Shown here: positions 16,415-24,515 of the stretch, piece after piece
Layout: every line of letters starts with the position of its first letter
How positions within the stretch are numbered: position 1 is the first letter of the stretch
NCBI RefSeq assembly: GCF_009695585.1
Contig: NZ_VUNR01000027.1
Span: 1 to 43,022 of the forward strand
From: Anaerovibrio slackiae
GTDB lineage: Bacteria > Bacillota > Negativicutes > Selenomonadales > Selenomonadaceae
Direction: 5' to 3'
DNA: 43,022 nucleotides
The notes under the pieces: generated by a model
What the model was told of the DNA's origin: nothing
The model's database searches: none
What the model saw: only the letters and a program-made list of their open reading frames with translations
Made by a program: the position numbers and the translations under genes

Positions 16415-16599
16415 GTGGCTGATTGTGGGCATTTGCAGTCCTTTTCATAAAAAAATCACAAAAAAGATTTATATTTTTTCGGAAAAATGAAGGATTTCTG
16501 CTTTTTTTCGCGAATGAGAGATATAGGGAGATTTTTCGGAATAATTTGTATTGGTGCATGGGTTTTGTTTGTTGTCATTTTATGTAGGGGAGTATGTAT

Positions 16600-17454
16600 A
16601 TGCCGTTTGATTTTTCTGTTCCGATACAGTACCATGGCCTGTTGTCCACAGTTGGGTTTCGTGATGTGGTGGACATACTGCTGGTAGCTGTTATTTTGTA
16701 CAAATCTTATGAGATGCTGAAGGATACCAGGGCTATAACCCTGGCTAAGGGGATGTTCGTGATGATGGGCGTGGCGCTGGGGGCGTATATCCTGGAGCTG
16801 CATGCCATCTACTGGCTGCTGTCCAAGAGCATCTATCTTCTGTTCATGGCGCTGCCGATTGTGTTCCAGCCGGAGCTGAGGCGTGCCCTTGAACGTATCG
16901 GCCAGGGCAAGTTCCTGGGCTCTGCGGTGTACCTGAATGCGGAGGAGGCTGACACCCTGGTCAACGAGATTGACAAGGTGGTATTCAACATGTCTGCCAA
17001 GAAGATTGGTGCCCTGATAGTGCTGGAGCGGGAGATCGGCATCAATGAGATTATTGATACCGGCATCAGGGTGGACGGGCTGGTGACGGCTCCCTTCATG
17101 ATGAACGTGTTTATTCCCAATACGCCCCTCCATGACGGTGCGGCAGTTATCCGGGGCAACCGCATGATTGCCGCCGGCTGCCTGCTGCCCCTGACGGAGA
17201 ACCGCGGCCTCAGCACGGAGCTGGGGACCAGGCACAGGGCGGCCCTGGGGCTGTCCGAGCAGTGTGATGCAGTGGTGGTGATTGTCAGCGAGGAGACAGG
17301 CATTGTGTCTATTGCAGAGAATGGTCATATTACCAGGCGGCTGAATTCGGAGCAGCTGAAGAAAAGGCTTCGTCCGTTGCTCATCAAGGCAGATCCTACC
17401 TTGAAGATGAAGGATATAAAAAATGTGTTTGATACTTGGAGGAAGAATAAATGA
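16600..17454 (+). CDS. cdaA: diadenylate cyclase CdaA
   Basis: This 284-residue membrane enzyme (EC 2.7.7.85) makes cyclic di-AMP from two ATP. Three N-terminal transmembrane helices (about 15-90) precede the DAC (DisA_N) catalytic domain. The signature residues are in PLHDGAAVIRG (DGA) and the RHRAALGLSE segment (RHR), both intact. ATG 16600 is preferred over ATG 16594 because AGGGGAG (16586-16592) is at the right distance. The downstream cdaR overlaps by 4 bases (ATGA), the standard cdaA-cdaR arrangement; glmM, the usual third member, is nearby but separated by the flavoprotein gene. Confidence 0.95.
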   Translation: MPFDFSVPIQYHGLLSTVGFRDVVDILLVAVILYKSYEMLKDTRAITLAKGMFVMMGVALGAYILELHAIYWLLSKSIYLLFMALPIVFQPELRRALERIGQGKFLGSAVYLNAEEADTLVNEIDKVVFNMSAKKIGALIVLEREIGINEIIDTGIRVDGLVTAPFMMNVFIPNTPLHDGAAVIRGNRMIAAGCLLPLTENRGLSTELGTRHRAALGLSEQCDAVVVIVSEETGIVSIAENGHITRRLNSEQLKKRLRPLLIKADPTLKMKDIKNVFDTWRKNK

Positions 17455-18380
17455 TGATAAATCTGCGTAATCTGGTTAGGCGCAATCTTCCTGTCAAGAT
17501 TCTGGCACTGATTGCGGCGATTATCATGTGGGGCTATGTAATGAATGAGGAAAATCCTTCGGTCAATGCTACCTATACGGTGCCTGTGGAGATTGTCAAT
17601 GCGCCGGAGGGGTATAATGTTACCATGGATGTCAGGGAAGTCAGTATGAAGGTGCGTGCACCCCGTTCCCTGATGGCAACTGCCCATGAGTATGACTTCA
17701 AGGCGGTCATCGATTTGTCCGGCAACACCGAGGGGGATTATGAAGCGAAGATCAAGACGGTTATCCCCCAGGGCTTTGAGCTGCTGGAGCTGTCCGATGC
17801 CGTGGTCAACGTGAGCATGGAGAGCCTGATTGCCCACGGGGTGCCGGTGGAGATTGCCGTCAGCGGCAAGCCTGCCCAGGGCATGGATGTGGGCAGCGTG
17901 CAGCCTGTGCAGCAGTATGTCAATGTATACGGGCCGAGGCATCTGGTGGAATCCATTGTGAAGGCGGCAGGCAGGATAAAGCTGGCGGACAATACGGCTG
18001 ATTTTACCATGCGCGTCAAGCTGACGGCTGTGGACGCAGATGGCAACCAGGTCACCAATCTTTCGGTGCTGCCGGGGGAGATGGATGTGACTGTGCAGCT
18101 GGTGCCGGGCATGGGCAAGAAGGTTGTGGCGGTAAAGCCTGTGGTGAACGGGATTCTGCCGGAGGGCTACAAGCTGGGAGGTGTGACGGTGGAGCCTGCC
18201 CAGGTGGAGATAAGCGGTGCTACCAGGCTGCTGGCAGATATCAAGAGCCTGGAGACGCAGCCTGTTTCCCTGGCTGGCATGACGGAGGAAGGAACCAGGG
18301 ATGTGGAGCTGGTGCTGCCTGAAGGGGTGACTTCACCGAATAAGACCGTGAGCGTGGGTATCAAAATCAATAAAAAATGA
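17451..18380 (+). CDS. cdaR: YbbR-domain regulator of diadenylate cyclase
   Basis: This 309-residue membrane-anchored protein has one N-terminal helix (about 13-32, KILALIAAIIMWGYVMNE) and an extracytoplasmic portion of repeated YbbR domains (about 45-300; each with a PV-V-G/P pattern such as VPVEIAVSGKPAQGMDVGSV). CdaR homologues bind CdaA and tune c-di-AMP synthesis. The start overlaps the cdaA stop by 4 bases with GGAGGA 7 bases upstream, so translation is coupled. A terminator follows at 18434. Confidence 0.92.
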   Translation: MMINLRNLVRRNLPVKILALIAAIIMWGYVMNEENPSVNATYTVPVEIVNAPEGYNVTMDVREVSMKVRAPRSLMATAHEYDFKAVIDLSGNTEGDYEAKIKTVIPQGFELLELSDAVVNVSMESLIAHGVPVEIAVSGKPAQGMDVGSVQPVQQYVNVYGPRHLVESIVKAAGRIKLADNTADFTMRVKLTAVDADGNQVTNLSVLPGEMDVTVQLVPGMGKKVVAVKPVVNGILPEGYKLGGVTVEPAQVEISGATRLLADIKSLETQPVSLAGMTEEGTRDVELVLPEGVTSPNKTVSVGIKINKK

Positions 18381-18433
18381 TGTAAAAATATAAATGCTGC
18401 AAAATATAACGGATATATTTTGTGGATAGCTGG

Positions 18434-18470
18434 CACTTGTCAATGATATAATGTCATTGGCAAGTGTTTT
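18434..18470 (+). terminator. cdaA-cdaR intrinsic terminator
   Basis: CACTTGTCAATGA (18434-18446) pairs with TCATTGGCAAGTG (18454-18466), with one G-T, followed by TTTT. An ATG inside it (18451) is in frame with the flavoprotein gene but is unlikely to be its start. Confidence 0.75.
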
Positions 18471-18504
18471 GCGTTCAGTGTTTTTTGCGTGGAGAGTGGA
18501 CATA

Positions 18505-20121
18505 TTGATAAGGATTGCAAATTTTAATGTGAATTTTGATGATGCCAGGGAGCTGAAGGTGCTGGTGGCAGAGAGGCTGGGCGTGGCTGCCGATATGGTC
18601 AGCCTGGTGAAGGTGGTCAGGAAGGCGGTGGATGCCAGGCGTTTTCATGGTGCTCCCATCAGGTTTGTGTATATGCTGGATGTGGCGGTGCAGGGCAGCG
18701 AGAAAAAGCTTCTGAGCCGCTGGAAAAAGGACAGGAATGTATCTGAGGCGCCGGAGGCGATGGCATCCCTTGGGCAGTTTTCGCCTCCGGGCAGGGAGGA
18801 TAAGCCGCCTGTGGTAGTGGGCTTTGGCCCTGCCGGCATGTTTGCGGCACTTACCCTGGCACGGCAGGGCTGGCAGCCTGTGGTGGTGGAGCGTGGCCGT
18901 GATGTGGACAGGCGCCATGAGGATATAGCCAGGTTCTGGTCTGGCGGCGGCTTTGATGAAAAATCCAATGTGCAGTTCGGGGAGGGGGGAGCCGGAACCT
19001 TCTCCGATGGCAAGCTGACTACCCGTGTCAATGACCCGCTGATGGGGCAGGTGCTGGCGGATTTTGTGGCAGCCGGTGCCCCGGAGGAAATCCTGTACCT
19101 GCACAAGCCCCACATCGGTACGGATATGCTGCGGCAGGTGGTGAAGAACATCCGCCAGGAGATTATCCGCCTGGGAGGGCAGGTGCGCTTTGAAACCCAG
19201 GTGACAGGGCTTGAGGCAGATAGTGATGGCAGGCTCCGGGGCGTGCAGCTGAATGGACAGGAAAGGCTGTCAGCAGGGGCTGTCTTCCTGGGCATCGGCC
19301 ATTCCGCCAGGGATACTTATCAGATGCTTTTTGATAGGGGTATAGCCATGGAAGCAAAGCCCTTTGCCATCGGGGTCAGGATAGAGCATCCTCAGGAGCT
19401 TATTGATGTGTCCCAGTACGGGCAGGATGCAGGCAGCCCTCTTTTGCCGGTGGCTGATTATGCCCTGACCTACAATGACAGGGCATCCGGCAGGGGAGCC
19501 TATTCCTTCTGCATGTGCCCGGGGGGCCAGGTGGTGGCCGCGGCCTCGGAGGCCGGGGGCGTGGTGACTAATGGCATGAGCAATTATCGCCGCGATTCCG
19601 GGGTGGCAAATTCCGCGCTGCTGGTGACGGTGAATACGGCGGATTTTGCCAGCCATGTGCTGGGGGGCATTGAGTTCCAGCGGCAGTGGGAGCGGCTTGC
19701 CTTCCGGCTGGGGGGCGGTGACTATCGGGCACCTGTGCAGACGGTGGGAGATTTTCTGTCCGGGCGGCAGGGCTCCCGGGATTTTCTGACCAAGCCAGGC
19801 TATCTGCCGGGAGTGAAGCCGGTGGATTTGCATGGCTGCCTGCCGGGGTTTGTGACGGATATGCTGGCAGCCGCCCTGCCTTACTGGGACAGGAAAATTC
19901 ATGGCTTTGCCCATGAGGGGGCGGTAATGACCGGCGTGGAAACCCGTTCCTCGGCACCTTGCAGGATTGTCCGTGACCGTGAAAGCTATCAGTCTGTCAG
20001 CATGCCCGGGCTGTATCCTATCGGCGAGGGAGCTGGCTATGCCGGGGGAATTATGAGCGCGGCATTGGATGGAATGAACGCATCACTTGCATTTTTGCGT
20101 GAAAACAGTCATAATATATAG
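18505..20121 (+). CDS. FAD-dependent dehydrogenase, COG2509 type
   Basis: This is a flavoprotein of about 538 residues in the COG2509 (uncharacterised FAD-dependent dehydrogenase) family, widespread in Firmicutes next to glmM. A small N-terminal alpha/beta domain (1-95) precedes the FAD-binding core with VVVGFGPAGMFAALTLARQG, VVVERGRDVDRR, FGEGGAGTFSDGKLTTRV and a C-terminal YPIGEGAGYAGGIMSAALDG. The reaction is unknown. I chose TTG 18505 because GGAGAG (18491-18496) lies 8 bases upstream and the family usually starts with an IRIAN-like strand. The longer ATG at 18451 lies inside the cdaAR terminator hairpin. glmM follows 144 bases downstream. Confidence 0.85.
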   Translation: MIRIANFNVNFDDARELKVLVAERLGVAADMVSLVKVVRKAVDARRFHGAPIRFVYMLDVAVQGSEKKLLSRWKKDRNVSEAPEAMASLGQFSPPGREDKPPVVVGFGPAGMFAALTLARQGWQPVVVERGRDVDRRHEDIARFWSGGGFDEKSNVQFGEGGAGTFSDGKLTTRVNDPLMGQVLADFVAAGAPEEILYLHKPHIGTDMLRQVVKNIRQEIIRLGGQVRFETQVTGLEADSDGRLRGVQLNGQERLSAGAVFLGIGHSARDTYQMLFDRGIAMEAKPFAIGVRIEHPQELIDVSQYGQDAGSPLLPVADYALTYNDRASGRGAYSFCMCPGGQVVAAASEAGGVVTNGMSNYRRDSGVANSALLVTVNTADFASHVLGGIEFQRQWERLAFRLGGGDYRAPVQTVGDFLSGRQGSRDFLTKPGYLPGVKPVDLHGCLPGFVTDMLAAALPYWDRKIHGFAHEGAVMTGVETRSSAPCRIVRDRESYQSVSMPGLYPIGEGAGYAGGIMSAALDGMNASLAFLRENSHNI

Positions 20122-20172
20122 GATAATGGCTAGAAAAGCGGAAGCTGCTTTGGCTTTTAGGGGCATTTTATG

Positions 20173-20240
20173 AGTATTATGCAAATGCTATATGAGTATT
20201 ATGCGAGTATTGTTTATGTAAGTATTATGTAAGTATTATG
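20173..20240 (+). repeat. AGTATTATG short direct repeats
   Basis: AGTATTATG occurs at 20173-20181, 20195-20203, 20221-20229 and 20232-20240, with a degenerate copy (AGTATTGTTTATG) at 20206. They lie just upstream of glmM. Slippage or protein binding are both possible. Confidence 0.7.
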
Positions 20241-20265
20241 AGCTTGATGCGGAGGGTTTTGTTTT

Positions 20266-21624
20266 ATGTCAAGATTGTTTGGTACTGATGGTGTTCGCGG
20301 TGAGGCAAATCTGGAGCTGACGCCTGAGCTGGCGTATCGCATGGGGCGGGCTGCCACCCTGTATTTTGGCGAGGATGACAGCGATGAGGCGCCTGTGATT
20401 CTGATTGGCCGCGATACCCGTATTTCCGGCCCGATGTTTGAGGCGGCACTGGTGGCAGGCATCTGCTCTGCCGGTGGCCATGCGGTGGTGACGGGGGTTA
20501 TTCCTACGCCTGCCATTGCCTATCTTACCAAGAAGCATGGGGCAAAGGCAGGTATTGTGATTTCTGCTTCCCACAATCCATTCCATGACAACGGTATCAA
20601 ATTCTTTGGCGGCAATGGCTACAAACTGCCGGATGCAGTAGAGGATGAGCTGGAGAACATCGTGCGCACTATCGAGCAGGAGGACCAGATGTATCGTGCT
20701 ACCGGCTCACAGATGGGCACTGTGACTTATCGCCATGATTTTGTGAAGGAGTACATCGAATTTGTGGTGTCTACCGCCAGTGAGCGGCTGGATGGCATGA
20801 AGATTGTGCTGGACTGTGCCAATGGCGCGGCCTTTGAGTCCATGCCGGCAGTTTTGAAGCAGCTGGGGGCAGAGGTGACTGTCCTCAATGACCAGCCAAA
20901 TGGTGTAAATATCAATGACAACTGCGGTTCTACCCATCTGAAGATGCTGCAGAAGGCTGTAGTGGCTCAGGGGGCTGATTTTGGCATTGCCCATGACGGG
21001 GATGCAGACCGCTGCCTGTGCGTGGATGAGAAGGGCCATGTGATTGACGGTGACCACATGCTGGTGATGTGCGCCAAGGAGATGATTGCCAATGGCACTC
21101 TGAAGGATAATACGGTGGTGACTACCGTCATGGCGAATATCGGCTTCCACAAGGCTGTCAAGGGCCTGGGGGGCAGGGCTGAGATTACCAAGGTAGGCGA
21201 CCGCTATGTGCTGGAAAACATGCTGGCTAACGGCTACAATCTGGGCGGCGAGCAGTCCGGCCATATTATTTTCTCAGATTTCAGCACTACGGGAGATGGC
21301 CCTGTGACTGCTTTGCAGACCTTGTGCGCCATCAAGAGAAGCGGCAAGAAGCCGTCGGAACTGAATGAGCTGATGACCAGCTATCCTCAGCTTCTGGTCA
21401 ATGTAGTGGTGAAGTCCAAGGAGGGCTGGGAGGAAAATGCCAATATCGCGGCTGCCATCAAGGCAGGTGAGGAGGAGCTGGGGGCAGAGGGACGCATCCT
21501 GGTACGTCCTTCCGGCACTGAGCCGCTGATTCGCGTTATGGCGGAGGGGCCTGACCAGGCGCAGCTGGAGGTCATCTGCCAGAAGATTGCCGATGTGGTT
21601 GTGGCAGAGCAGGGTGCAAAATAA
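20266..21624 (+). CDS. glmM: phosphoglucosamine mutase
   Basis: This 452-residue enzyme (EC 5.4.2.10) converts glucosamine-6-phosphate to glucosamine-1-phosphate for cell-wall UDP-GlcNAc synthesis. All family blocks are present: LFGTDGVRGEAN at the start, VISASHNPFHDNGIKF with the phosphoserine at residue 102, the magnesium loop HDGDADRCL, GGEQSGHIIF and the C-terminal phosphate-binding RPSGTEPLIRVMAEG. ATG 20266 has GGAGGG upstream. The stop overlaps the first base of cbiK. In Firmicutes glmM is usually linked to cdaA-cdaR, consistent with this neighbourhood. Confidence 0.97.
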   Translation: MSRLFGTDGVRGEANLELTPELAYRMGRAATLYFGEDDSDEAPVILIGRDTRISGPMFEAALVAGICSAGGHAVVTGVIPTPAIAYLTKKHGAKAGIVISASHNPFHDNGIKFFGGNGYKLPDAVEDELENIVRTIEQEDQMYRATGSQMGTVTYRHDFVKEYIEFVVSTASERLDGMKIVLDCANGAAFESMPAVLKQLGAEVTVLNDQPNGVNINDNCGSTHLKMLQKAVVAQGADFGIAHDGDADRCLCVDEKGHVIDGDHMLVMCAKEMIANGTLKDNTVVTTVMANIGFHKAVKGLGGRAEITKVGDRYVLENMLANGYNLGGEQSGHIIFSDFSTTGDGPVTALQTLCAIKRSGKKPSELNELMTSYPQLLVNVVVKSKEGWEENANIAAAIKAGEEELGAEGRILVRPSGTEPLIRVMAEGPDQAQLEVICQKIADVVVAEQGAK

Positions 21625-22409
21625 TGACGAAGGGTGCTATTGTGGCAGTGTCCTTTGGCGTGGGGGATATCCATGTGAAGGAACGCTGCCTTGATGCGCT
21701 GCTGGCTGATGTGAGGGAGGCTTTCCGGGACTTTGAGGTACGGGAGGCCTGGACCAGCAGCTTTTTGCGCAAAAAGATGGCAAGGGAAGGATATGTATAT
21801 CCTTCCCTCGAGGAGCTTCTGGATGAATTGTCCGGTGCAGGGTATGAGGATGTGGTGGTTATGCCCACCCATCTGACGCCGGGGGAGGAATTTCAGAAGA
21901 AGATTGTGCCTGGGGCAGAGGCTTTTGCGGATAGATTTGCCAGCCTGCAGGTGATGGAGCCGGTCTTTACTGTGAACGAGGCAGAGGATTTTGCTTTTTT
22001 GACAGATGATGTGCTGGGGCTATCCGGGCTGGCTGAGGATGAGGACATGGTGTTCATGGGGCACGGCTCCCCTCATCAGCACAATCCAGCCTACGAGCTT
22101 TTGCAGCAGTACGCTGACAGCCGGGGCTGGCGGATGCATATCGGCGTGGTGGAGCCTGATGATTATCCCAACAAGGCTGATGTGCTGAAAAGGCTGGCAG
22201 AATGCGGTTCCAGGAAGGTGTACCTGCGTCCGCTGCTTCTGGCAGGGGGCAATCATGCCATTCATGACCTGGCAGGTGACTCCCCGGAGTCCTGGAAATC
22301 AGTGCTGCAGGGGGCAGGCTTTGCCGTGCGCTGCTCTACGAAGGGGCTGGGAGAGTATGCAGCCTTCCGTAGGCTGTATGTGCAGAAGCTGAAAAAATTG
22401 CTGATATAA
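21624..22409 (+). CDS. cbiK: anaerobic sirohydrochlorin cobaltochelatase
   Basis: This 261-residue chelatase (EC 4.99.1.3) inserts cobalt into sirohydrochlorin in the anaerobic B12 pathway. Both metal-binding histidine regions of CbiK are present: FMGHGSPH with His147, and LLLAGGNHAIHDLAGD with His211 and His214. The N-terminus KGAIVAVSFG is typical. No signal peptide is seen, so it is cytosolic. It starts one base inside the glmM stop, so it is co-transcribed with it, an unusual partnership. B12 is required by methylmalonyl-CoA mutase, which fits the decarboxylase genes just downstream. Confidence 0.9.
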   Translation: MTKGAIVAVSFGVGDIHVKERCLDALLADVREAFRDFEVREAWTSSFLRKKMAREGYVYPSLEELLDELSGAGYEDVVVMPTHLTPGEEFQKKIVPGAEAFADRFASLQVMEPVFTVNEAEDFAFLTDDVLGLSGLAEDEDMVFMGHGSPHQHNPAYELLQQYADSRGWRMHIGVVEPDDYPNKADVLKRLAECGSRKVYLRPLLLAGGNHAIHDLAGDSPESWKSVLQGAGFAVRCSTKGLGEYAAFRRLYVQKLKKLLI

Positions 22410-22425
22410 CTATTTATAGCCAAAA

Positions 22426-22448
22426 GTTATGGAAAATATTCTCATAAC
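22426..22448 (+). promoter_or_regulatory. inverted repeat upstream of mmd promoter
   Basis: GTTATG (22426-22431) and CATAAC (22443-22448) are separated by 11 bases and end 6 bases before the -35 box, a position suited to an activator. The binding protein is unknown. Confidence 0.4.
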
Positions 22449-22453
22449 CTACT

Positions 22454-22481
22454 TTTACATATTTGGAATTTCTGTTATAAT
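22454..22481 (+). promoter_or_regulatory. candidate mmdDEB promoter
   Basis: TTTACA (22454-22459), a 16-base spacer and TATAAT (22476-22481) lie 117 bases upstream of the mmdD start. Confidence 0.6.
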
Positions 22482-22597
22482 GTGATAAGGCGTTATTAGA
22501 AAGCTGTAGGGCATAGGTGTGGAATGTATAGATATTTTATTTGACATTTGCTTAATGCTTATAACAGCGGAAACTATTATTTTAAGGCGGTGTCTAT

Positions 22598-22966
22598 ATG
22601 GATAATCAAATGTCAAATCCAGTTGTCATCATGCTTATCAACATGACAATTGTATTTGCGGTACTGTTTCTCCTGAGCCTTTTTATTCGTGTGATTCACT
22701 TCATTGATCCAACGAAGCCGAGAACGAAGAAGAAGACTCATCCGACAGCAGCTCCGGCCAAGCCGAAGAAGGCTGCCCCTGCGAAGGCGGCAGAGCCTGC
22801 GGCTCCTGTAGTTGCTCCTGGGATCAGCGGTGAGACAGTGGCTGCTATTGCTGGTGCTTTGGCAGCATATGGTGTTGGCTTTTCCCAAATCAAGGCGATT
22901 CGTCCGGCTGAGAGAAGAAGCTGGGCCGGCGCAGCTCGCATTCGTGGTTTGAGAAATGACAGGTAG
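22598..22966 (+). CDS. mmdD: methylmalonyl-CoA decarboxylase delta subunit (OadG-like)
   Basis: This 122-residue membrane subunit has one N-terminal transmembrane helix (about 10-31), a Lys/Pro/Ala-rich linker (about 45-75) and a C-terminal segment. In the sodium-pumping methylmalonyl-CoA decarboxylase the delta subunit holds the alpha and beta subunits together. The C-terminus (TVAAIAGALAAYGVGFSQIK, then AIRP) is clearly repeated in the next tiny gene, exactly the relation known between MmdD and MmdE of Veillonella. GGCGGTG precedes ATG 22598. The same organisation could in principle serve an oxaloacetate or glutaconyl-CoA decarboxylase, so the substrate is inferred. Confidence 0.82.
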   Translation: MDNQMSNPVVIMLINMTIVFAVLFLLSLFIRVIHFIDPTKPRTKKKTHPTAAPAKPKKAAPAKAAEPAAPVVAPGISGETVAAIAGALAAYGVGFSQIKAIRPAERRSWAGAARIRGLRNDR

Positions 22967-23002
22967 TATTGTATTTTTTTAACGAATGAGGAGGCAATTA
23001 TT

Positions 23003-23161
23003 ATGGCAGTAACAAATGGTGTAAACAAGGACACAGTAGCAGTAATCGCAGGGGCTTTGGCCGCAATGGGCGTGGGCTTTTCCAGGGTGAAGGCAATCCG
23101 GCCGGCGGTGCGCCAGAATTGGACTGACTCTGCCAAGGTGATTGCCCTGAAGAAAATTTGA
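23003..23161 (+). CDS. mmdE: methylmalonyl-CoA decarboxylase epsilon subunit
   Basis: This is a 52-residue protein starting MAVTNGVNKDTVAVIAGALA. The region TVAVIAGALAAMGVGFSRVK followed by AIRP duplicates the C-terminus of the upstream delta subunit. In Veillonella MmdE is about 55 residues and stabilises the decarboxylase complex. Translation signals are good: GAGGAGG lies about 9 bases before ATG 23003. It sits 36 bases after mmdD and 22 bases before mmdB, on one transcript. Confidence 0.85.
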   Translation: MAVTNGVNKDTVAVIAGALAAMGVGFSRVKAIRPAVRQNWTDSAKVIALKKI

Positions 23162-23183
23162 CACACAAGGGGTGCATTGATTA

Positions 23184-24320
23184 ATGGAAATTTTTAGCGC
23201 TTTTGCGATTTCTTTGCAGTCCGTATGGCTTGACAGTGGCTTTTCAGCATTGACTTGGGGAAATGTAGCGATGATTATCGTGGGCATTTTCCTGCTGTAC
23301 ATGGCTATTGGCAAGGAGTACGAGCCTTTGCTGCTGACTCCGATCGCATTTGGCTGTATTATGGCTAACTTCCCTTGCACTGGCTTTCTTGAGGAGCCTG
23401 GTGTAATGCAGGTTATCAATTATGGTATCAAGTTTGAGATTTTCCCGCCGTTGATTTTCCTGGGCGTAGGTGCAATGACCGACTTCGGCCCGCTGCTTGC
23501 TAACCCGAATACGCTGTTCCTGGGTGCAGCTGCCCAGTTCGGCGTGTTTATTTCCCTGGCAGGCGCCATGCTTTTGGGCTTTACGGCCCAGGAGGCATCT
23601 GCTATCGGTATCATCGGTGGTGCGGACGGCCCTACTGCTATTTATATGGCATCCAAGATGGCTCCTAACCTTCTGGGTGCGATTGCGGTGGCGGCTTATT
23701 CCTATATGTCCCTGGTACCGTTGATTCAGCCGCCGATTATGAAGGCCCTGACTACGCAGAAGGAACGCGAAGTCAAGATGGACCAGTTGCGTAACGTAAC
23801 CCATTTTGAGAAGATGGTATTCCCGGTTGCTTCCGCTATTTTGATTTCCTTATTGCTGCCGCCTGTAGCAGCCCTCATCAGCATGCTGATGCTGGGCAAC
23901 CTGTTCCGTGAGTCCGGTGTTACTGACCGCCTGTCTGATACTTCTCAGAACGCGCTCTGCAACATCGTGACGATTTTCCTGGCAACAGGTACTGGTATGA
24001 CTATGAACGCCGAAGACTTCCTGACTGTACAGACCCTGATGATTATCGGCCTGGGCCTGCTGGCTTTTGCCGGCGGTACTGCGGCTGGTGTTATCCTGGG
24101 CAAGATTATGTGCCGTCTGTCCGGCTGGAAGATTAATCCATTGATCGGTTCTGCCGGTGTATCTGCAGTGCCGATGGCTGCGCGTGTTTCCCAGGTTGTA
24201 GGCCAGAAGGCTAATCCTTCTAACTTCCTGCTGATGCATGCAATGGGGCCTAACGTTGCCGGTGTTATCGGTACGGCTGTTGCCGCCGGTACCATGCTGG
24301 CTATGCTGGGTGCGAAGTAA
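23184..24320 (+). CDS. mmdB: sodium-translocating decarboxylase beta subunit
   Basis: This 378-residue polytopic membrane protein is the OadB/MmdB/GcdB-type carboxybiotin decarboxylase that pumps sodium ions. It has about ten hydrophobic segments and the conserved pore motif [17 protein letters not shown], containing the sodium-binding Asp; a second half contains [15 protein letters not shown] and [20 protein letters not shown]. Because it follows mmdD-mmdE, methylmalonyl-CoA is the most likely substrate. Start ATG 23184. The alpha (carboxyltransferase) and gamma (biotin carrier) genes are absent from the window. A strong terminator follows. Confidence 0.9.
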   Translation: MEIFSAFAISLQSVWLDSGFSALTWGNVAMIIVGIFLLYMAIGKEYEPLLLTPIAFGCIMANFPCTGFLEEPGVMQVINYGIKFEIFPPLIFLGVGAMTDFGPLLANPNTLFLGAAAQFGVFISLAGAMLLGFTAQEASAIGIIGGADGPTAIYMASKMAPNLLGAIAVAAYSYMSLVPLIQPPIMKALTTQKEREVKMDQLRNVTHFEKMVFPVASAILISLLLPPVAALISMLMLGNLFRESGVTDRLSDTSQNALCNIVTIFLATGTGMTMNAEDFLTVQTLMIIGLGLLAFAGGTAAGVILGKIMCRLSGWKINPLIGSAGVSAVPMAARVSQVVGQKANPSNFLLMHAMGPNVAGVIGTAVAAGTMLAMLGAK

Positions 24321-24335
24321 GATGATGATTTGTAC

Positions 24336-24364
24336 GGGCTGCCCTTCGGGGCAGCCCTTTTTTT
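24336..24364 (+). terminator. mmdDEB intrinsic terminator
   Basis: GGGCTGCCC (24336-24344), loop TTCG, GGGCAGCCC (24349-24357), then seven T: a textbook terminator. Confidence 0.95.
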
Positions 24365-24515
24365 CTATTTTCGGATTACTCAGTGGTTGTGTCTGAATAT
24401 GAGTATGAGCACTTTATGGCATAATATTTTTGCAAAGTTATACACAAAAGCAGGATTTTCTTTGTAGCTTGTAGAATTTATACGCATATAACAATTTTCT
24501 TAAGGGGCGCGGGTT

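Noticed and set aside
15312-16559. Minus-strand ORF of 415 codons
   Set aside because: It is antisense to ilvE and shows no family motifs.
18451-18504. Upstream ATG start for the flavoprotein
   Set aside because: It lies inside the cdaAR terminator stem and has no ribosome-binding site; TTG 18505 has GGAGAG at 8 bases.
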